Shown piece after piece: positions 34,655 to 43,252 of a DNA stretch of 53,516 bases. Each line of letters begins with the position of its first letter. The first letter of the stretch is position 1. The DNA is from Gilichinskyi gelida. GTDB lineage: Bacteria; Acidobacteriota; Thermoanaerobaculia; Gp7-AA8. A model generated the notes under the pieces. The model worked only from the letters and a program-made list of their open reading frames with translations, ran no database searches and was not told the origin of the DNA. The DNA lies in NCBI GenBank assembly GCA_038040385.1, contig JBBPII010000023.1:1-53516 (forward strand). Direction: 5' to 3'. Position numbers and translations under genes: made by a program.

Positions 34655-35809
34655 TCACTCCAGACGCAAATCCTCGGTAATCCTGGAGAGCGCAACAGCC
34701 GAAACCTTCGCCGCCATCGGGAAGGTGTCCGTTCCGGCATGAACGACGAACAGATGGCGAAGCCGGAGATCCTCCAGGGCCGTGGTCATCGAGCGCGTCA
34801 CCGCCGGCTGAGAGGTCAGCTTGAACTCCACTCCCCATCGTCTCCGCCCGCGCACGACGAGCAGGTCGAGCTCCGCGCCGCCATGCGTCGCCCAGAAAAA
34901 ACGCTCTTCCCGTCGCAGCTCGAGGATGGAGGCAACCTGTTGCAGGGCGAAGCCCTCCCACGAAGCGCCGGCCTTCGGATGACCGAGGAGGTCGGATTGG
35001 TCCTCGATATTCAGCAGAGTATGAAGAATGCCCGAATCGCGCAGATACACCTTGGGTGCCTTGACCTGCCGCTTGCCGAGATTCTCGAACCACGGCGGAA
35101 GCGGGTCGATCACCAGCGCCGATGTGAGCAGATCGAGGTACCGGGCGACCGATGTGGTTCCGATCGCCAGCGAGCGCGCGATCTCTGAGCCGTTCCAGAT
35201 CTGACCATGGAAGTGCGCCACCATCGTCCAGAAACGTCGAAGGGTCGTGGCATCCGTCGAGAAACCGAGTTGAGGAATGTCGCGCTCGAGAAAGGTTCGG
35301 ACGAAGTCCTCGCGCCATTCCGTGCTCTCCTCAATCGTGGGCGCGACGAACGACCGGGGAAACCCTCCTCGGACCCACAGATCGCGCCACGAGCCGGCAC
35401 CGGTTTCGTTCAGGTCGAAGCCTCCCACCTCGTGGTAGTGGATGCGCCCGGCCAATGATTCGGACGACTGCCGCAGCAGATCGGGAGACGCACTTCCCAG
35501 GACGAGAAATGCAGCGGGACGCCGAGGACGATCGCTGAGGACCCGCAGCACGGTGAAAAGGTCGGGCACGCGCTGGATCTCGTCGAGAATCACGAGGCCG
35601 CGGAGGGGCTCGAGCGCGAGCATCGGATCGGCCAGTTGTGCAACATGCGCCGGGTTCTCCAAGTCGAAGAAACGAACGGCATTCAATTGCGCGGCCACCT
35701 GCCGCGCGAGCGTCGTCTTACCGACCTGCCGGGCACCGATCAGGCAGACGACCGGAGCTCGCTGCAGAGCGGCGGTGACGCGCTCAAGGTGGCGGAGCCG
35801 CGGGATCAC
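34655..35809 (-). CDS. AAA ATPase with DUF4143 C-terminal domain
   Basis: A 384-residue ATPase. The Walker A is LIGARQVGKTTLARQ, Walker B is LVILDEIQRVPDLF, and sensor-type FLVLGSASPDLLRQSSESLAGR follows. The C-terminal DUF4143 part contains the nuclease-like strands GAELDLLVVRGRRRWGVEFK. This family is widespread and often found as solitary cargo of mobile regions; its role is not settled. A perfect palindrome lies upstream of the ATG. Confidence 0.92.
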   Translation of the reverse strand: MIPRLRHLERVTAALQRAPVVCLIGARQVGKTTLARQVAAQLNAVRFFDLENPAHVAQLADPMLALEPLRGLVILDEIQRVPDLFTVLRVLSDRPRRPAAFLVLGSASPDLLRQSSESLAGRIHYHEVGGFDLNETGAGSWRDLWVRGGFPRSFVAPTIEESTEWREDFVRTFLERDIPQLGFSTDATTLRRFWTMVAHFHGQIWNGSEIARSLAIGTTSVARYLDLLTSALVIDPLPPWFENLGKRQVKAPKVYLRDSGILHTLLNIEDQSDLLGHPKAGASWEGFALQQVASILELRREERFFWATHGGAELDLLVVRGRRRWGVEFKLTSQPAVTRSMTTALEDLRLRHLFVVHAGTDTFPMAAKVSAVALSRITEDLRLE

Positions 35810-35832
35810 GCGTCAAGCTTAGCTTGAAAAAC

Positions 35833-35847
35833 CACCACAATGTGGTG
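35833..35847. promoter_or_regulatory. Palindrome CACCACA-A-TGTGGTG upstream of the AAA ATPase gene
   Basis: A perfect 7-1-7 inverted repeat in an AT-richer stretch 24 bases upstream of the ATPase start. It is likely an operator or promoter element. Confidence 0.45.
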
Positions 35848-35899
35848 AATTTTCACGGTTGACCGCCTATGCCACCGTCATAGCCCGCATCCGCACGCG

Positions 35900-36661
35900 C
35901 TCGCGGGCCGCATCGTGGAGATCACCGTGGGCCCGACACCGGACGGCAAGGGCTCGCGCAGCGTGAAAGTCGTCCCCATCGAGACCGAAACGGCGCTGCG
36001 CAACCGCGACTGGGTGGAAGGCACTCTCCGCAAGGTGACCGAGGCAACGAGCGGGCGTGTGGCGTACGTCTATGTGCCGAACACCTCGACCCTCGGCCAC
36101 GAGTACTTCAAGCGCTACTTCTTCCCGCAGGCCGACCGCGAGGCGATCATCGTCGACGAGCGCCACAACGGCGGCGGCCAGGTCGCCGACTACTACATCG
36201 ACATCCTGCGCCGCCCGTTCATCAGCAACTGGGCCATGCGCTACGGCGCCGACCTCCGCACTCCGCTCGCCGCGATCCAGGGCCCGAAGGCCATGATCAT
36301 CGACGAGACCGCCGGCAGCGGCGGCGACCTCCTGCCGTGGATGTTCCGCAAGCTCTCCCTCGGCCCGTTGATCGGCCGCCGCACCTGGGGCGGCCTGGTC
36401 GGCATCCTCGGCTTCCCCGTCCTGATGGACGGCGGCAACATCACCGCCCCCAACCTCGCCATCTGGACCGACGAAGGCTGGATCGTGGAGAACGAAGGCG
36501 TGGCGCCGGACATCGAGGTCGAGCAGACGCCGGCCGACGTCATCGCCGGGCGAGACCCGCAGCTTGAGCGGGCCATCTCGGTCGTGATGCAACAGCTCGC
36601 CGCCCACCCACCCGCGAAGGTGGCGCGGCCGGGATACCCGAAGAAGGTGGCCGCGCAGTAG
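35900..36661 (+). pseudogene. Partial duplicate of the tricorn-like protease (PDZ end and S41 domain)
   Basis: It aligns base for base with 29044-29806. The open frame (ATG at 35915) encodes 248 residues, including VDERHNGGGQ, the Ser of ETAGSGGDLLPW and VENEGVAPD, but lacks the propellers, most of PDZ and the catalytic His region and has no signal peptide. From 36064 to 36478 it is identical to the parent except for two bases I could see, while both ends differ at about one base in ten. It is truncated and probably not functional, but conserved enough to be read as an open frame. Confidence 0.88.
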
Positions 36662-36668
36662 CGAGTGT

Positions 36669-36693
36669 AGCGGCGCCCGCTTCGGGCGCCGCT
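36669..36693. repeat. Family 3 hairpin
   Basis: AGCGGCGCCCG-CTT-CGGGCGCCGCT is a perfect 11-base stem that matches the in-frame hairpin in the sensor kinase gene (5423-5441). It lies between the protease fragment and the PIN toxin remnant and could act as a bidirectional terminator. Confidence 0.7.
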
Positions 36694-36699
36694 GATCGA

Positions 36700-37106
36700 A
36701 GCCACTCGAGCGCGAAACGGCGAACGCCACCTACACGATCAAAGCCGAAATCGAACGTGGCGATCCATTCAACGCCGTGGTTCAGCATCACTGCCGCATG
36801 CAGAGCATCGCGCGCCGACAAGCCGCGCCCCTCCAGCAGCAGATCGCGAGCGCGGTTCATGTCCGGCAGCGTTACGTCAAAGATGTTCGGCAGATCCTGA
36901 CGAAGAGGTTATAGACCTCACCTGCGAGATCAAGCCGCTGCAAAAGGGAAAATAGAGGTAGAGAATCTCTTGCAGCACTTCGGCGCTGGTGCAGCCTCAA
37001 TCTCGTTTCGCTGAACGGCCGCCAGAAAGCGCTGCGAAGGCTCGCGATGCGGATGTTCGCGTCCCGCCACGTACATCGGGATGTTCGAATCGATGAAAAC
37101 GATCAC
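36700..37106 (-). pseudogene. Frameshifted PIN-domain toxin
   Basis: Starting with GTG 37106, which overlaps the antitoxin stop as GTGA, the frame reads VIVFIDSNIPMYVAGREHPH, a clear PIN N-terminus. It shifts frame near AEVLQEILYLYFP and again near LAGEVYNLFVRICR. It ends in a third frame with MNRARDLLLEGRGLSARDAL, HAAVMLNHGVEWIATFDFGF and DRVGGVRRFALEWL, the last strand and acidic residues of the fold. At least three frameshifts make it inactive. Confidence 0.85.
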
Positions 37107-37333
37107 CGACGTCCGGCTTCGATCTCGGACAGCATCTGGCGGATGTCGCCAGTTGGCGCGTTCAGGGACGCCAGGCGGGCGAGAGGATCGCCAATCTCAA
37201 CCGGACGGCTCGAGGCCCCGTCCTTCTCGATCAAAATGCGAACCTTCTCGTGATCCTTCACTCCCGGCAGCGGCTCGGCCAACCGGAGCGCGTTCTCATT
37301 CGCGTCATACTCGGCAAGGATCATTCGTGACAT
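37103..37333 (-). CDS. DUF104/AF2212-like antitoxin, orphaned
   Basis: A 76-residue antitoxin: MSRMILAEYDANENALRLAE, then PLPGVKDHEKVRILIEKDGA and a helical C-terminus (ARLASLNAPTGDIRQMLSEI). The frame is intact although its partner toxin gene is broken. N-terminal pieces of the same gene recur at 23613-23695 and 48449-48502. The family call rests on the short beta-hairpin pattern and context. Confidence 0.75.
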   Translation of the reverse strand: MSRMILAEYDANENALRLAEPLPGVKDHEKVRILIEKDGASSRPVEIGDPLARLASLNAPTGDIRQMLSEIEAGRR

Positions 37334-37393
37334 GCAACGGTCATTGTAGCCGCACGATCGCTTCGATGTTCCGTCCGTGCGGTGGGCCCGCTG

Positions 37394-37416
37394 ATCCCGC
37401 GCCTTCGGCGCGGGAT
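37394..37416. repeat. Perfect hairpin ATCCCGCGCC-TTC-GGCGCGGGAT
   Basis: A 10-base perfect stem with a TTC loop between the antitoxin promoter and a protease fragment. It may be another dispersed palindrome or a terminator. Confidence 0.55.
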
Positions 37417-37423
37417 AAACTGC

Positions 37424-37821
37424 CGGGCCCGAAGGCGATGCATCGACGAGACCACCGGCTCCGGCTGCGACCTCCTGCCGTGGATGTTCCGCAAGGTCTC
37501 GCTCGGCCCGCTGATCGGCCGCCGCACCTGGGGCGGCATGGTCGGCATCCTCGGCTTCCCCGTGCTGATGGACGGCGGCACCATCACCGCCCCCAACCTC
37601 GCCATCTGGACCGACGAAGGCTGGAGAACGAAGGCGCGGCGCCCGACATCGAGGTCGAGCAGACCCCCGCCGACGTCATCGCTGGGCGGAACCCGCAGCT
37701 CGAGCGAGCGATCGCGGTCGTTCTGCAGCAACTGTCCGCCCACCCGCCGGCGAAGACGGCGCGGCCGGCGTATCCGAAGAGGGGTGGGGTGGTTCAGCCG
37801 GCGACGGCAGGGTCGCAATAG
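37424..37821 (+). pseudogene. Second, decayed duplicate of the tricorn-like S41 domain
   Basis: It matches 29421-29806. The catalytic block reads ETTGSGCDLLPWMFRKVSLG (Gly to Cys next to the Ser). Relative to the parent, a 7-base deletion after GACGAAGGCTGG shifts the frame, and the tail continues in another frame as ENEGAAPDIEVEQTPADVIA to a TAG at 37821. It is not functional. Confidence 0.85.
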
Positions 37822-38076
37822 CACGCCGTTGTTCTCCTTCATGGCAGCAGCAGTTCGCGCCGGCGCACGACCGACGCGTCGTTTGCGGGTCGTCGAGCGT
37901 CCGCACCATGACTCGGTCGACATCGCCGATCGCGGGAATGAACGTGGATCGCCAGTAGGAGATCGCCTCGCCGTTGCTCGCCAGCCGCGCCTTGTGAAGG
38001 TCGGTAGCGCAGGAAAGAGAATCGATGACGGCGACGCCGCGATCAGCATGCCGGCGGTCGTCCACCGCGCGGTTAC
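37822..38076. other. Gene-free stretch, unassigned
   Basis: No supported gene. The minus strand reads as a short open stretch (LASNGEAISYWRSTFIPAIG and on) that I cannot place. Confidence 0.4.
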
Positions 38077-38256
38077 GAGATCGCGCTTTCTCGCGGCGGC
38101 GGCATCGACGGGGCGGTTGTCACCCGAACGGGAAAAGGAATCCTCGTCGGATACAACCGACGTGAAGGGAGGCTCGTCGACGGCCAATGTAGGGAGACGA
38201 ACACCTTCCACCTCGCGGTGTTCGACAAACACTTCAATTTGATGCGGGACCAATGA
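38077..38256 (+). pseudogene. 3' remnant of an unidentified gene
   Basis: An open frame without a start encodes EIALSRGGGIDGAVVTRTGK, then GILVGYNRREGRLVDGQCRE and HLAVFDKHFNLMRDQ, and stops at TGA 38254-38256. The composition looks like a real soluble protein C-terminus, but I do not recognise it. Confidence 0.4.
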
Positions 38257-38284
38257 GGCAATCTGCAGCGCCATTCCAGCTCCG

Positions 38285-38354
38285 GAGCACGTTGCGCGCG
38301 CAGTCCGAGAGCGGCGCGACCGAGGCGACGCCGTGTTGCAGCTACGGCTGCAGT
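38285..38354 (-). pseudogene. Fragment of a family 4 glycosyltransferase gene
   Basis: About 70 bases match 21959-22029 with roughly one difference in seven. In the intact gene this encodes part of WLQHAIASIAPLSDCARNVV. Nothing else of the gene is nearby. Confidence 0.7.
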
Positions 38355-38399
38355 TCCATGAACCGTCCTCAAATGCCGCCCGGAGGTACGCGCCGAGGG

Positions 38400-38644
38400 C
38401 ATACCGAGGCGTCGGCTGAACGGTCGGACTCCCAGAGAAAGGAAATCTTTCCCGGAGGGGGTAGGGATTTCCGGCTCGTGGTCACTCCTAGCTAGAGATA
38501 GGTCCAGCCCCGGTCAGCATTTCCGCACGGTGCTAGATGCCATCAAAGTCTTCATGGCGCTTGTGGAAACTTATGACTCGGAGTCACAAACAATGGAGAC
38601 GCCGAACGTGTCCTTGGGTACGTTCGTGCCGAAAGGAGTGACGA
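38400..38644. promoter_or_regulatory. Control region of the Liv/kinase cassette
   Basis: A composition change occurs here. Visible elements are GGAAATC (38441) inverted against GATTTCC (38466), the palindrome TGACTC-G-GAGTCA (38574-38586), and CGAACGT (38603) inverted against ACGTTCG (38620). An AAAGGAG ribosome site (38632-38638) stands before the GTG at 38645. I could not assign a confident -10/-35 pair. Either symmetric element might bind a regulator. Confidence 0.45.
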
Positions 38645-39880
38645 GTGCGCAGAACCAATAACGTCATTGCGATCGTTTTTGTACTTTTGGTCGCCGGCTG
38701 CAACACGGAGCGCCCCAAGAATCCCATCGTCATCGGTATGCAGGCCGACCGCACTGGGGGGATCTCCTCGTGGGGATACTGGCTGGAGAAGTCGGCCAAA
38801 GTGGCGGCAGCAGAAATCAACAGCTCGGGCGGAATCAACGGCCGTCCGATCCGCCTCGTCATCGAGGACACCGAGACGAGTCCTCCTGTTGGCGCCCGCA
38901 AGTTTCGAAAGCTGGTGGAGGCAGATGGTGCAGTAGCTGTCATTGGCTCGGTTCATTCGGGAGTCATGATGGCAACCGTTCCCCTCGCCGACGAACTGAA
39001 GACGCCGTACTTTCCCATTGCGATGGCCAGCGAGGCAACCGAGGAGCACGGGAATCGGTACACCTTCCGTATCAACAGTCACGTCCACGAGCAGGTGAAC
39101 GCCTCGGTCGACTGGATGTTGAAGAAGGTCGCGAAGAAGTGGGCCATCGTGGTCTCCGACTATGCCTGGGGCTGGTCGCACGAGAAGTACTTCTCCCAGG
39201 GAATCGTCAACGGTGGCGGTGAGGTGGTGGCCAAGGTCCGAATCCCCCAGGGAACGAAGGACTTTTATCCCTACTTGACCAAGATCCCACCCGATGCGGA
39301 GGCCGTCTATTTCATTTTCTTCGGCGCCGACTCGGTTGGCTTCATACAGCAGCTCCACGAAAAACGACCGCAACTCAAGAAATTTACGATGATCTGCAGT
39401 CTGGAAGCGATTGATCTTCCAAGTCTGGGGGGCGCTGTCGAGGGCATGTATGTACTTGAATATTTGCCCCGCGCGCTGTCTGAAAACGATACGCCGACGA
39501 ATCGGGACTTCAGGACAAAACTCGGCGTGCTGCCGGACGGCCGCGAGGTGGGAAACACGGGCCGCACAGTTGCAGGTTCCCATTACTGGGCCTCCTACGA
39601 GGACCTGTGGTTGCTCAAGCAGGCCATGGAGAAATCCGGTTTCCAGGGTCGACAAGACACTCCGAAGCTTGTGCGGGCCCTGGAAGAGATGGGACGTATT
39701 CAGCACGGCCAACACTTTCCGCAGGGGGACGCGGTCTTCCGTGCCGAAGACCATCAAGGCTTCCATGACCACTTCATGTCCCAGATCCAGGGAGGTGCCC
39801 TGAAGGTCCTGTTCCGGGTCCCGGTGCAGCAGATCCTCTATCCACCCGTGGGGAATGTGTCCCAGCGACCGTTGCACTGA
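38645..39880 (+). CDS. Liv-type ABC transporter substrate-binding lipoprotein
   Basis: A 411-residue type I periplasmic binding protein of the branched-chain amino acid/amide/urea group. The lipobox is VFVLLVAGC (Cys19). The mature protein begins IVIGMQADRTGGISSWGYWL and has EINSSGGINGRPIRLVIEDT and the hinge-region VIGSVHSGVMMATVPLADE. The cognate permeases and ATPases are at 44241-47711, separated by the signalling genes. GTG start with a good ribosome site. The ligand could be an amino acid, amide, urea or aromatic; sequence does not decide. Confidence 0.92.
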   Translation: MRRTNNVIAIVFVLLVAGCNTERPKNPIVIGMQADRTGGISSWGYWLEKSAKVAAAEINSSGGINGRPIRLVIEDTETSPPVGARKFRKLVEADGAVAVIGSVHSGVMMATVPLADELKTPYFPIAMASEATEEHGNRYTFRINSHVHEQVNASVDWMLKKVAKKWAIVVSDYAWGWSHEKYFSQGIVNGGGEVVAKVRIPQGTKDFYPYLTKIPPDAEAVYFIFFGADSVGFIQQLHEKRPQLKKFTMICSLEAIDLPSLGGAVEGMYVLEYLPRALSENDTPTNRDFRTKLGVLPDGREVGNTGRTVAGSHYWASYEDLWLLKQAMEKSGFQGRQDTPKLVRALEEMGRIQHGQHFPQGDAVFRAEDHQGFHDHFMSQIQGGALKVLFRVPVQQILYPPVGNVSQRPLH

Positions 39881-39913
39881 GCCAACTCGTGATCGCCTTC
39901 GTTTCAGAGAGTC

Positions 39914-41563
39914 ATGAGTATTGATAAAGCAAAGAATTCGGCCCTGCAACCAGCTCCACGGGAGTTCTATGAGCTGCTGAGGGATGCATGGCTGATGCCT
40001 CAGCGAGGGGCTACTCCCGACGAATCACTGCGCTCGCGTGTCCACGGCTTTTTCGAGGGGGCCCAGACAACCTTTGACCGGAAGAAGTATGCCGGCATCC
40101 TCGAGGAGGCGCTTGGCGGATTCGTGGAGCGGTCCTTCTTTCATCGCTTTCCGGGCCAGTTCGACCTCTGTGCCGTCGAGTACCGCTCCCTGGCGCCGCG
40201 TATCGCCGGGGAAACCCCTTTCCCGGAGAGTCTTCTCTTTCTGCTCGGCGCGGCTTCCGTGAGTCCACAGGAGATTCAAGATGTAGACAAAGTGATGAGA
40301 GCGGCTTATGGCCGGGAGCTCACCTACCTCAGCCTCATCCCGGAAGAAATCGAGTGGCTCCAAGTCGTCTACCACGATGCCGGGGCGCTGCCCAAACTCG
40401 CTCCTGTTCTCCGAACGATCGACCTCTCGGTACAGGATGAACTCCAGTGGCTGACGAAAGAGTACGGCAAGGAAAAGTACGGCAAGGAGTGGTATGAGGT
40501 ATATGTGGAGGAAAGAGCCCAACGCGGGATCAAGGAGGAAATCCGAAATAGACTAACGGAGAAGGTGAGCAAAAGCCTGAAGGCGGGAATTCCCGGTCTC
40601 CTAGACGTTGAGGCCTCCCCAGAAAAGCGAGAGCGTCTCACGGACATGGTTGCAAGCACGGCCTTCATGACCCTCGCGCGCATCACCCAGACGGGAGCCA
40701 GCCTCCGCTCTATCCTCTACCTCCCCGCCCGCCTGCATAGCGAGAGGTTGGGAGGCGCGGTGCTCATGGGTCCCAGCCGCATCGAGTCCCACGACCAGTT
40801 GGATGCGCTGTACATCACCCTCCAGATTCTCCTCAGCCATTTGCGCCTGGCAGAGTTTCCCGAGGAAGTACGTCTTGCCGAGCGCGATGTCCTGCTGCGG
40901 CAGTTCGTCCGCCGCTTCCGCCACAACATGATGCATCCCCTCGGCAACCTCATGGATTCCGCTAGACGCTTCAAGGATTCCTTCCAGCAGATCCTCGTCA
41001 CCTTCGAGCGTGGCATCGACGCCTGGAAGCCCGATCTTATGCCGAACCCAGTTAAGACCTTTCTGAACTACCTCGCCGATGAGTATCGGGCCGAAGAGAA
41101 CCTACCGACTATTGAAGGCGCGGGAGAACAGGAGCCCGACGAAGACTTGTTCCCTATTGACGTCAAAGGGACGGACCGAATCGAGCACCTTGATCGCTCC
41201 ATTTTGGCGGAGGTCTTCAGGAATCTGATGACCAACACGCGGCGCTACGCCCTTGGCAAGGGGCTGGAGCGCGTGGAGATCGACGTAGGCGACTCGGGGC
41301 CCCTGATCACTTATCGCGAGAAGGGCGGGCCAGGCCTGCCGCCAGAGATCGCCGCTAACCCCTGGCGACTCCACGCGCGGGATCAGTCGGAGGCGGAGAG
41401 TTCGGGTCAGGGCCTGTTTCTCGCTAGGAAGCTGATGGAGATTCATGGCGGCGATATCAGCTACGAACAGGACGCGCAGGGCGGCTGCAAGTTCAAGGTT
41501 TGCCTACGCAAGGAGGGGTGCGAGAACGATGGACAGACCCATGAAAATCACGATCGTGGATGA
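39914..41563 (+). CDS. Soluble histidine-kinase-like protein
   Basis: A 549-residue protein without signal or membrane helices. The first 230 residues are helical and unrecognised, a middle part (240-310) may be a GAF-like sensory module, and the phosphoacceptor-like helix reads FRHNMMHPLGNLMDSARRF (H337 or H341). The ATPase domain has an N box (EVFRNLMTNTRRYA), a G1 region KGGPGLPPEI in which the usual Asp is not in place, and a clear G2 box SSGQGLFLARKLMEIHGG. The first receiver gene overlaps its end. It probably phosphorylates the three receivers. Confidence 0.82.
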   Translation: MSIDKAKNSALQPAPREFYELLRDAWLMPQRGATPDESLRSRVHGFFEGAQTTFDRKKYAGILEEALGGFVERSFFHRFPGQFDLCAVEYRSLAPRIAGETPFPESLLFLLGAASVSPQEIQDVDKVMRAAYGRELTYLSLIPEEIEWLQVVYHDAGALPKLAPVLRTIDLSVQDELQWLTKEYGKEKYGKEWYEVYVEERAQRGIKEEIRNRLTEKVSKSLKAGIPGLLDVEASPEKRERLTDMVASTAFMTLARITQTGASLRSILYLPARLHSERLGGAVLMGPSRIESHDQLDALYITLQILLSHLRLAEFPEEVRLAERDVLLRQFVRRFRHNMMHPLGNLMDSARRFKDSFQQILVTFERGIDAWKPDLMPNPVKTFLNYLADEYRAEENLPTIEGAGEQEPDEDLFPIDVKGTDRIEHLDRSILAEVFRNLMTNTRRYALGKGLERVEIDVGDSGPLITYREKGGPGLPPEIAANPWRLHARDQSEAESSGQGLFLARKLMEIHGGDISYEQDAQGGCKFKVCLRKEGCENDGQTHENHDRG

Positions 41564-42047
41564 TCACGCGAACGATGACCCTTTTTACCCGGAGCTGACC
41601 GCGCGGCTTCGCCAGGATCTCCTGCCGGAGCCGGCGATCTCGTGGGTTAACGCAACCCAGCTCATGCCCTCCGGAAAGTTCGACCCGAAACGCATTCTGG
41701 CAGAGCTCCGCAAGACGGCTCCGGACCTTATCCTCATGGACCTCGTGCTCTATGAGAGCAACAAACGCCCCGATCTCATCCTCTCCGACTGGCTCACGAA
41801 TGAGATCAAACGCGAGTCAAGCCTCAGGACCGTGCCGCTGATCTATGTCTCGAACTTCTTCGTGGATCACTATTCGATCCCGGGCCCGTGGCGGCACTGG
41901 TGCTTCGCGAAACAGGCGCTTGTCTCGGATGAAGAAGCCTGGAACCTCTTCAGGCAAACACTGGAGAATCCAACCGCGGCGGCCGCCCTGCAAGTCAAGC
42001 TTAGAAGTCTTCCAAAAACGATATCTGACGAAAGAACGCCCGTATGA
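41541..42047 (+). CDS. Stand-alone receiver-like protein 1
   Basis: A 168-residue protein. MKITIVDDHANDDPFYPELT gives the acidic pair, LILMDLVLYESNKRPDLI the phospho-acceptor Asp, LIYVSNFFVD the Ser/Thr position and HWCFAKQALV the Lys. Loops after strands 3 and 4 are longer than in a normal receiver, and there is no output domain. It overlaps the kinase gene by 23 bases and the next receiver gene by four. An upstream ATG at 41529 is also possible. Confidence 0.75.
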   Translation: MKITIVDDHANDDPFYPELTARLRQDLLPEPAISWVNATQLMPSGKFDPKRILAELRKTAPDLILMDLVLYESNKRPDLILSDWLTNEIKRESSLRTVPLIYVSNFFVDHYSIPGPWRHWCFAKQALVSDEEAWNLFRQTLENPTAAAALQVKLRSLPKTISDERTPV

Positions 42048-42574
42048 CAAGACCGATTATTGTTATCGATGATGATCTTGTCTTGGTCGCGGAGCTGATC
42101 GGCTACCTTAGCCGACACGCACCAAGTATGTCGGCCCTCGGGCCACCGGACCTGTTTTTAGATCTATCCGACATCCGAGAGAAGTCTGCCAATGCGGCCG
42201 CCGTCATTGTCGACCTCAGGATCGGTGGCTCGGCCACATACGGCAGATCCATTATGCGTAAGATGTGCAAGACATGGGAGAAGTTCGATACTCCCGTGAT
42301 CGTCTGGTCCAAATATCTCTGCGATACGATCCTCTTCGAGCCGGGCAGGATCGTCAGGATCGACCTCATCGATGATGGCGGAAGCGTTATGCAGGAGATT
42401 GATCACGCACGGTACGCGGCACTGCCCGACGCAGCGAGGATCGACGATCTACGGCGCGTCTGCCGCGGCGCCCGCGCCTTCGTGACGAAAGCAGTTTCTG
42501 ACCCGGTCGCGGTCCTATTCCAGGTACTGCACCGATCTGGTGTGATTCCTCGAGAACTTTTGACACTTCACTAA
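42044..42574 (+). CDS. Stand-alone receiver-like protein 2
   Basis: A 176-residue protein. PIIVIDDDLVLVAELIGYL carries the acidic cluster, AAVIVDLRIGG the phospho-acceptor Asp, PVIVWSKYL the Ser and RAFVTKAVSDP the Lys. Between strand 4 and strand 5 is an insert of about 45 residues. There is no DNA-binding or enzymatic domain. It is a paralog of the next gene; the core of the two is nearly identical in DNA. Confidence 0.77.
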   Translation: MTRPIIVIDDDLVLVAELIGYLSRHAPSMSALGPPDLFLDLSDIREKSANAAAVIVDLRIGGSATYGRSIMRKMCKTWEKFDTPVIVWSKYLCDTILFEPGRIVRIDLIDDGGSVMQEIDHARYAALPDAARIDDLRRVCRGARAFVTKAVSDPVAVLFQVLHRSGVIPRELLTLH

Positions 42575-42594
42575 CGAATCGTGCGAGGAAGCCG

Positions 42595-43137
42595 ATGCAG
42601 AAGACTATCGTAGTAATTGACGACGATCTCGTCCTGGTCACGGAACTAATAGGGTATCTTGAAAAACACTTTCCTCGAACTCCAGCAACAGGGCCGCCCG
42701 ACTTGTTTCTGGATCTACCCGACATCCGAGAGAAGTCTGCCAATGCGGCCGCCGTGATTGTCGACCTCAAGATCGGTGGCTCGGGCACATACGGCAGATC
42801 CATCATAAATAAGATGTGCAAGACATGGGAGAAGTTCGATACTCCCGTGATCGTCTGGTCCAAGTATCTCAACGACACGATCCTTTACGAATCCGGCGTC
42901 ATTATCAAACTCCCTGAAGACGCGGGGCTAGAAAAGGAGCTCAGCCGAACAGAGTTCGAAGAACTACCGGACAAAGTTCGGATTGACGACTTGAGGAAGG
43001 TCTGCGGCGGTATCCGGGCCTTCGTGACGAAAGCAGTTTCTGATCCAACTGGGCTGCTAATTCGCGTACTTCAGCGACTGAAGTTGGTTGATATAGAGGC
43101 GACTCGAGATGAAGAGAGTCACTCTCCGGTGAGATAA
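42595..43137 (+). CDS. Stand-alone receiver-like protein 3
   Basis: A 180-residue paralog of the preceding gene: TIVVIDDDLVLVTELIGYLE, AAVIVDLKIGG, PVIVWSKYLND and RAFVTKAVSDP preserve every receiver residue. The N-terminal third, the strand 4-5 insert and the C-terminal tail are much more diverged. It probably arose by tandem duplication and may allow two receivers to compete for one kinase. Confidence 0.77.
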   Translation: MQKTIVVIDDDLVLVTELIGYLEKHFPRTPATGPPDLFLDLPDIREKSANAAAVIVDLKIGGSGTYGRSIINKMCKTWEKFDTPVIVWSKYLNDTILYESGVIIKLPEDAGLEKELSRTEFEELPDKVRIDDLRKVCGGIRAFVTKAVSDPTGLLIRVLQRLKLVDIEATRDEESHSPVR

Positions 43138-43252
43138 GGCGGTTCTCAGTCGGGAAACGTGGAGCCTGCGCTGGACGCTGCGCAGCGACAGATCGGCGTC
43201 AACAGGGCGGTGTCCTGGTTCAACGCGTTTGACCTCGGAGGGAATTATTGCA

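Noticed and set aside
42044..43137. Two similar receiver genes as an assembly duplication
   Set aside because: Large parts of the two genes differ strongly, so they are true paralogs.
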